A stretch of DNA of 17,985 nt from Phycisphaerae bacterium (GTDB taxonomy: Bacteria > Planctomycetota > Phycisphaerae > Phycisphaerales > Phycisphaeraceae): assembly GCA_002688155.1 (NCBI GenBank), contig NZCH01000019.1, positions 1-17,985 of the forward strand, in the 5' to 3' direction. Position numbers and translations under genes: made by a program. Of this stretch, positions 14,329 to 17,985 are shown one piece after another (within the stretch, counting starts at the first letter, position 1; the number at the start of each line of letters is the position of its first letter). The notes under the pieces are model-generated. The model did not search any database. It was given only the letters and a program-made list of their open reading frames with translations, and was not told the DNA's origin.

Positions 14329-15324
14329 ATGGCTGAGTCTGTCACCGGTACTTCCGGAACCACGGGAACCGCTGCATCCGCCGCGACAGGCGGTGGCGCC
14401 GGCACAACCAGCAGCGTGACCGCTGTCGCCACAGGCGCCAGTACGAGCGCCCGGGTACTGCATCAGCCCGTGACCAGTGGAGCTGCCATCAGCCCCCGGA
14501 CCTGGGCGGACGTTGCCGAGGCCGGCAAGCGAGCGGACGTGCCCGCCGGGCTTTGGATGCGATGCGAATCGTGCACGGCCATGCTCTACCGCAAAAACGT
14601 CGAGCAGAACCTGCACGTCTGCCCGGAATGCAGCCACCACTACCGTATCGGCGCGGACGAGCGTGTTGCGCAACTCTGCGACCCGGGCAGCTTCGAGCCG
14701 ATGTGGCAGAACATTACGCCGAAAGATCCGCTCAAATTCGAGGACGTAAAGTCATACAAACAGCGGCTCGCGGACACGCAGAAGAAGACCGGCCACGCCG
14801 ACGCCGTCGTGTGCGGCAAGGGGTTCGTCAAGGGCCGCGGCGTCGCACTGGCGTGTATGAATTTTCACTTCCTGGGTGGTTCGATGGGCTCGGTCGTGGG
14901 CGAGAAGATCACCCGAACGATTGAAATGGCGACACAGTCTGACCTGCCGCTGGTGATCGCCAGTTGCTCCGGCGGCGCGCGCATGCACGAGAGCACGCTG
15001 AGCCTGATGCAGATGTCCAAAACCTCAGCGGCACTGGCACGGCACGATCAAGCCGGCGGCCTGTTTATCAGCGTGCTGACAGACCCGACCACCGGTGGTG
15101 TGACCGCAAGTTTCGCGATGCTGGGCGACGTGATTCTGGCCGAGCCTAACGCTCTGATTGGTTTTGCCGGTCCGCGCGTGATCGCCAACACTGTCCGCCA
15201 GAAGTTGCCTGACGGATTCCAGCGATCTGAACACGTGATGGGCAAAGGGTTTGTCGATCGCATCGTACACCGCAAGAACTTGCGCAGTGAAATCAGCCGC
15301 GTGATCGACTTTGCGGGCAAGTAA
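14329..15324 (+). CDS. accD: Acetyl-CoA carboxylase carboxyltransferase subunit beta
   Basis: A 331-residue AccD, the beta half of the carboxyltransferase that moves carboxyl from biotin-BCCP to acetyl-CoA, giving malonyl-CoA for fatty acid synthesis. The zinc ribbon is complete (Cys79, Cys82, Cys98, Cys101: CESC and CPEC). The crotonase-fold core carries LGGSMGSVVGEKITR, ASCSGGARMHESTLSLMQM, SVLTDPTTGGVTASFAMLGD and GFAGPRVIANTVRQKLPDGF, the acyl-CoA and oxyanion-hole region. The first 55 or so residues are an unusual low-complexity run of Ala, Gly, Thr and Ser not present in E. coli AccD; the conserved part begins near residue 57. ATG 14329 has no strong Shine-Dalgarno sequence, and no good start lies between it and the conserved part. 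accA is not in the window. Confidence 0.95.
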   Translation: MAESVTGTSGTTGTAASAATGGGAGTTSSVTAVATGASTSARVLHQPVTSGAAISPRTWADVAEAGKRADVPAGLWMRCESCTAMLYRKNVEQNLHVCPECSHHYRIGADERVAQLCDPGSFEPMWQNITPKDPLKFEDVKSYKQRLADTQKKTGHADAVVCGKGFVKGRGVALACMNFHFLGGSMGSVVGEKITRTIEMATQSDLPLVIASCSGGARMHESTLSLMQMSKTSAALARHDQAGGLFISVLTDPTTGGVTASFAMLGDVILAEPNALIGFAGPRVIANTVRQKLPDGFQRSEHVMGKGFVDRIVHRKNLRSEISRVIDFAGK

Positions 15325-15429
15325 CGACGGGCGCTGGCCGAGAATATTATTGGAAACAGGGCCCGGCGCGATCGCACAGCGCGGTCGGTGCGTACCTAAG
15401 TGCGGGAGCGTGAAAGGTTGGGTGAATCC

Positions 15430-16665
15430 GTGACAACTTGGCGCCGCACACGGCCTTCCATGACGATACCAGCGGCGATTGCGCTGCTCACTGCCGTCGT
15501 CATTGCATCCGGCGCTGCCCGCGCGCCGTCGTCCACGCAGATCCGGCTCAAGACCTACAAGAGCCGCGCCTACACCATCTACTCGAACCTCCCGATTCGG
15601 CAGGCCAAGGTTTTCGCCAACCACATGGACGGCATCTTTCGCGAATACAAAAAACGGTTTGAGAACTTCGGGCCAGACCTCGGTAAACCGATGCCCCTGT
15701 ACCTGTTCGAGACACAGGACCAGTACATCAGTTACATGCGCGACCGAGGGGTCAACGCGCAGAACACCGGCGGGATGTTCATCCTCACGCCGCTGATCCA
15801 GGGTCTGGCAACCTGGACCAGCGGCCGCAGCCAAATGGAGACCTTCTCCGTCCTTCAGCATGAGGGCTTTCACCAGTTTGCGCTAAGTCACATTGGTTCA
15901 AACATTTCCGCATGGGCCAACGAAGGGCTGGCACAGTATTTTGAGGACGGCTTGGTCGTGCGCCAGCAGTTTAAGCTCGGCCTGGTCAATGCCGACCGCA
16001 TCGCCACCGTCCGCGCCGCATTGCAAAACGGCACGGCCATGGAATTCGACGATCTGCTCATGATGTCGAATGACGACTGGCACGACATCGTGACCAGCGG
16101 GTCGGCCCGTGCCGAATTGCTCTATCACCAGTCATGGTCGGTGGTGTATTTTCTGATCAGTCATGACAGGCGTAAAGCAGCATTCGTGCGTTACCTGCGT
16201 CTACTGCGCGACGGCGCGTCGAACAAGGCGGCGCTCGAACAGGCGTTCGGAGGAGCCGACCGCAAGCGATTCGCACAGGCGTGGAAAGAGTTCGCGATCG
16301 AGCAGGAGCCCGACACGGTCACCACGACGCTGCACCGGCTCGAGTTCCTTGGCCAGGGGCTGCGATTCCTGCGCGAGAAATACGACGTCACACCCGGAAC
16401 GATGCACGAGTTGCGCACGAAGCTCCAGCAGATCAATTTCCGCACGATTCGTTCCGGCCACGGCTATCAGGTCGTGATGAGTGCCAACGACGATTCAATG
16501 TTCCGCTTTCCACGTCGCAGCGGCGCGCCGGGCAAGTTTCGCCTGTATCGCCCGCAACAAACGGGCCTGCTGCCGCGCATTAGCGCGCCGGGTCAGAATC
16601 CTGAACCCACGCTCATCTGGTCAAGCATCAACGGCCAACTCATCCATGACGTGGTGCTGCGCTGA
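15430..16665 (+). CDS. DUF1570-type secreted zinc metallopeptidase-like protein
   Basis: A 411-residue protein starting with a signal peptide: a basic n-region (TTWRRTRPS), a hydrophobic core (IPAAIALLTAVVIA) and a likely cleavage after GAARA. A gluzincin-like active site follows, VLQHEGFHQFALSHIG with HExxH at His144, Glu145 and His148, and the distal Glu165 in WANEGLAQYFEDG. This pattern is typical of DUF1570 proteins, common in planctomycetes and presumed peptidases on protein or peptidoglycan substrates, with little experimental proof. A C-terminal region (about 290-410) is mostly beta and of unknown role. I chose GTG 15430 because it keeps the basic n-region; ATG 15460 or GTG 15400 are alternatives and none has a strong Shine-Dalgarno sequence. 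It follows accD by 105 bases on the same strand and converges on pntB. Confidence 0.8.
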   Translation: MTTWRRTRPSMTIPAAIALLTAVVIASGAARAPSSTQIRLKTYKSRAYTIYSNLPIRQAKVFANHMDGIFREYKKRFENFGPDLGKPMPLYLFETQDQYISYMRDRGVNAQNTGGMFILTPLIQGLATWTSGRSQMETFSVLQHEGFHQFALSHIGSNISAWANEGLAQYFEDGLVVRQQFKLGLVNADRIATVRAALQNGTAMEFDDLLMMSNDDWHDIVTSGSARAELLYHQSWSVVYFLISHDRRKAAFVRYLRLLRDGASNKAALEQAFGGADRKRFAQAWKEFAIEQEPDTVTTTLHRLEFLGQGLRFLREKYDVTPGTMHELRTKLQQINFRTIRSGHGYQVVMSANDDSMFRFPRRSGAPGKFRLYRPQQTGLLPRISAPGQNPEPTLIWSSINGQLIHDVVLR

Positions 16666-16855
16666 TCAGCAACGCTTCGCGGTGCATTGGCGCCCGACAT
16701 AACGTGCGGGTGCCCGCTTACGCCGGGCCATCGTAGAAGCACTCTTCCTTCACAAAAGCAAGAGCCGCCTGGTAACTGCGCGAACAGCAAAATAGCTGAA
16801 GTTATTTTACAAGGCACAAGAAGTGATTAGCCTTGCGCAACGCGCGCTCAGTCGC

Positions 16856-17985
16856 TCACGACTCCTTCAGCTCGTTCACCAGCGCGTTAACCATCGCCTT
16901 GCCATCGCCGAAGAGCATGCCGCAGTTGGGCATGTAGTAGAGTTCGTTTTCGACGCCGGCGAACCCGGGGTTGAGGCTGCGTTTGATGACGATGACGCTG
17001 TTGGCCTTATCCACGTCGAGGATGGGCATGCCGTAGATGGGACTGGCGGTGTCGTGCCGTGCGGCGGGGTTGGTTACGTCGTTGGCGCCGATGACCAGCG
17101 CGACGCCGGCCTGCTCAAAGTCGGGGTTGATCGTGTCCAGATCGCACAACTGCTCATACGGTACGTTGGCCTCGGCGAGCAGGACGTTCATGTGCCCGGG
17201 CATGCGCCCCGCAACGGGGTGAATCGCGTACTTGACGGTAATGCCTCTGCTTTCGAGTTGCTCTGCCAACTCCGCGACGCTGTGCTGCGCCTGAGCGACC
17301 GCCATCCCGTAGCCGGGCACGACAATGACCAGTTGCGACGCTTCAATTTGAATCGCGGCGTCTTCGACGGTCAGTTCGCGAACGGTGCCTTCGGCCGTGG
17401 CCGTTGCACCGCCCCCCTTTGGCGCGCCACCGACACCACCAAACAGGACGTTCGCGAGCGACCGGTTCATCGCCTTGCACATAATGTTGGTCAGGATGAT
17501 GCCCGACGCGCCCACAAGCGCTCCGGTGATGATCAGCGCATGATTGTTCAGGACGAACCCGGCCATCGATGCGGCGAGGCCGGAATAGCTGTTCAGCAGC
17601 GATATCACGACCGGCATGTCCGCGCCGCCGATGCCGATCACCAGCAGAATGCCAAGCACCAGCGAAATCGCGCCGATCACCACCACCGTCCAATCCGCTT
17701 GCGGCTCGGTGATCAGCACCCCCGTGAGCGCCAAGCACACAATCATCCCAATCGCAATCAGCACTTTTTGCCCTACAAACTGAATCGGCCGACCGGGTAT
17801 GAATCTAAGCCCCTGCAACTTGCCGAACGCGACGAGGCTGCCGGTGAACGTCACGCCACCGATCAGGATCGCCAACCCGGTGGCGAGCAGGGTGTCCCAG
17901 GTGAAAACTGCCGCACCTTCGAACGTGGCGTCAAGTATTGCTTCAAGCGCGTCACGGCTCACCGGCTGCTGACCGTGCGGTGTAA
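16856..17985 (-). CDS. pntB: NAD(P) transhydrogenase beta subunit (5' end cut by window edge)
   Basis: This is the C-terminal portion of PntB, the membrane and NADP-binding subunit of proton-translocating transhydrogenase, which reduces NADP with NADH using the proton gradient. The membrane part shows ILIGGVTFTGSLVAFGKLQG followed by several hydrophobic helices. The NADP domain has VPGYGMAVAQAQHSVAELAE, IHPVAGRMPGHMNVLLAEAN, VIGANDVTNPAA, GMPILDVDKANSVIVIKRSL and NCGMLFGDGKAM, all hallmark blocks. A GTG at 17962 could be read as a start, but the frame stays open to the window edge (TPHGQQP upstream) and about 90 N-terminal residues with the first helices are missing compared with full PntB (about 460 residues). 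So the true start lies beyond the window. pntA is not seen and would be expected upstream of it. Confidence 0.95.
   Translation of the reverse strand, partial: TPHGQQPVSRDALEAILDATFEGAAVFTWDTLLATGLAILIGGVTFTGSLVAFGKLQGLRFIPGRPIQFVGQKVLIAIGMIVCLALTGVLITEPQADWTVVVIGAISLVLGILLVIGIGGADMPVVISLLNSYSGLAASMAGFVLNNHALIITGALVGASGIILTNIMCKAMNRSLANVLFGGVGGAPKGGGATATAEGTVRELTVEDAAIQIEASQLVIVVPGYGMAVAQAQHSVAELAEQLESRGITVKYAIHPVAGRMPGHMNVLLAEANVPYEQLCDLDTINPDFEQAGVALVIGANDVTNPAARHDTASPIYGMPILDVDKANSVIVIKRSLNPGFAGVENELYYMPNCGMLFGDGKAMVNALVNELKES

Noticed and set aside
15025..15873. Reverse-strand open frame (282 codons) spanning the end of accD and the start of the DUF1570-type gene
   Set aside because: It overlaps two well supported genes on the other strand, and its product has no protein-like motif.
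16666..16855. Terminator candidates between the DUF1570-type gene and pntB
   Set aside because: GCGG/CCGC around 16706-16717, GCGC/GCGC around 16835-16845 and AAAATA/TATTTT (16789-16808) are either very short or AT-only, and none has a proper GC stem followed by a T-run, so I call no terminator here.
1..17985. tRNA genes, rRNA, CRISPR arrays, transposases, phage genes, defence systems
   Set aside because: I looked on both strands for these by eye and saw no cloverleaf, regular repeat-spacer pattern, transposase motif or defence-type domain. The recognisable genes are metabolic, envelope or regulatory.

Overview
The window is GC-rich bacterial chromosome with ordinary gene density and no sign of phage, insertion sequence, CRISPR array, rRNA or tRNA. 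The gene set points to a diderm bacterium, most likely a member of the Planctomycetota and perhaps of the Phycisphaerae. Evidence for this is a DUF1570-type secreted metallopeptidase (a family concentrated in planctomycetes), a STAS protein with an LSSAALG-type phosphosite, a WaaE/KdtX-like glycosyltransferase and an LptF/LptG permease. The taxonomic call is inference from gene content; no marker gene could be searched.

Layout. Positions 1-345 (minus) hold the start of a membrane-anchored LysM protein cut by the window edge. It diverges from a family 2 glycosyltransferase at 524-1339. Next, behind a near-perfect sigma70-type promoter (TTGACA-N17-TATAGT), comes a partner-switching pair: a STAS anti-sigma-factor antagonist (1438-1797) and an RsbW-like ATP-binding kinase (1946-2377). 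Then come ybeY (2610-3239) and a CNNM/CorC-type CBS-domain membrane protein (3257-4561), in the order often seen in bacteria, followed by cysS (4665-6212).

A minus-strand run follows: a HAD phosphatase (8152-8877), a VanZ-like membrane protein (7607-8086), a doubtful and possibly frame-broken small reading frame (7231-7606), and an HpcH/HpaI-type aldolase (6311-7123). Diverging from the HAD gene is a 617-residue protein with two metallo-beta-lactamase folds, the first of which has lost most zinc ligands, plus a C-terminal beta-sandwich-like tail (8996-10849).

A second minus-strand cluster runs fumarylacetoacetate-hydrolase-family enzyme (13355-14182), LptF/LptG permease (12136-13314), trpA (11299-12111) and a small three-helix membrane protein (10888-11235). 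Gaps are 24-63 bases, so one transcript is plausible. Diverging from it is accD (14329-15324), with a structured-looking leader and a low-complexity N-terminal extension, then the DUF1570-type peptidase (15430-16665). The window ends inside pntB on the minus strand (16856-17985), the 3' portion of the transhydrogenase beta subunit.

Most genes are housekeeping or general metabolism. I see no convincing new multi-gene system. The items most worth a second look are the tandem metallo-beta-lactamase protein, the YbeY with a substituted third zinc ligand, the accD leader and N-terminal extension, and the possible broken gene between vanZ and the aldolase gene.
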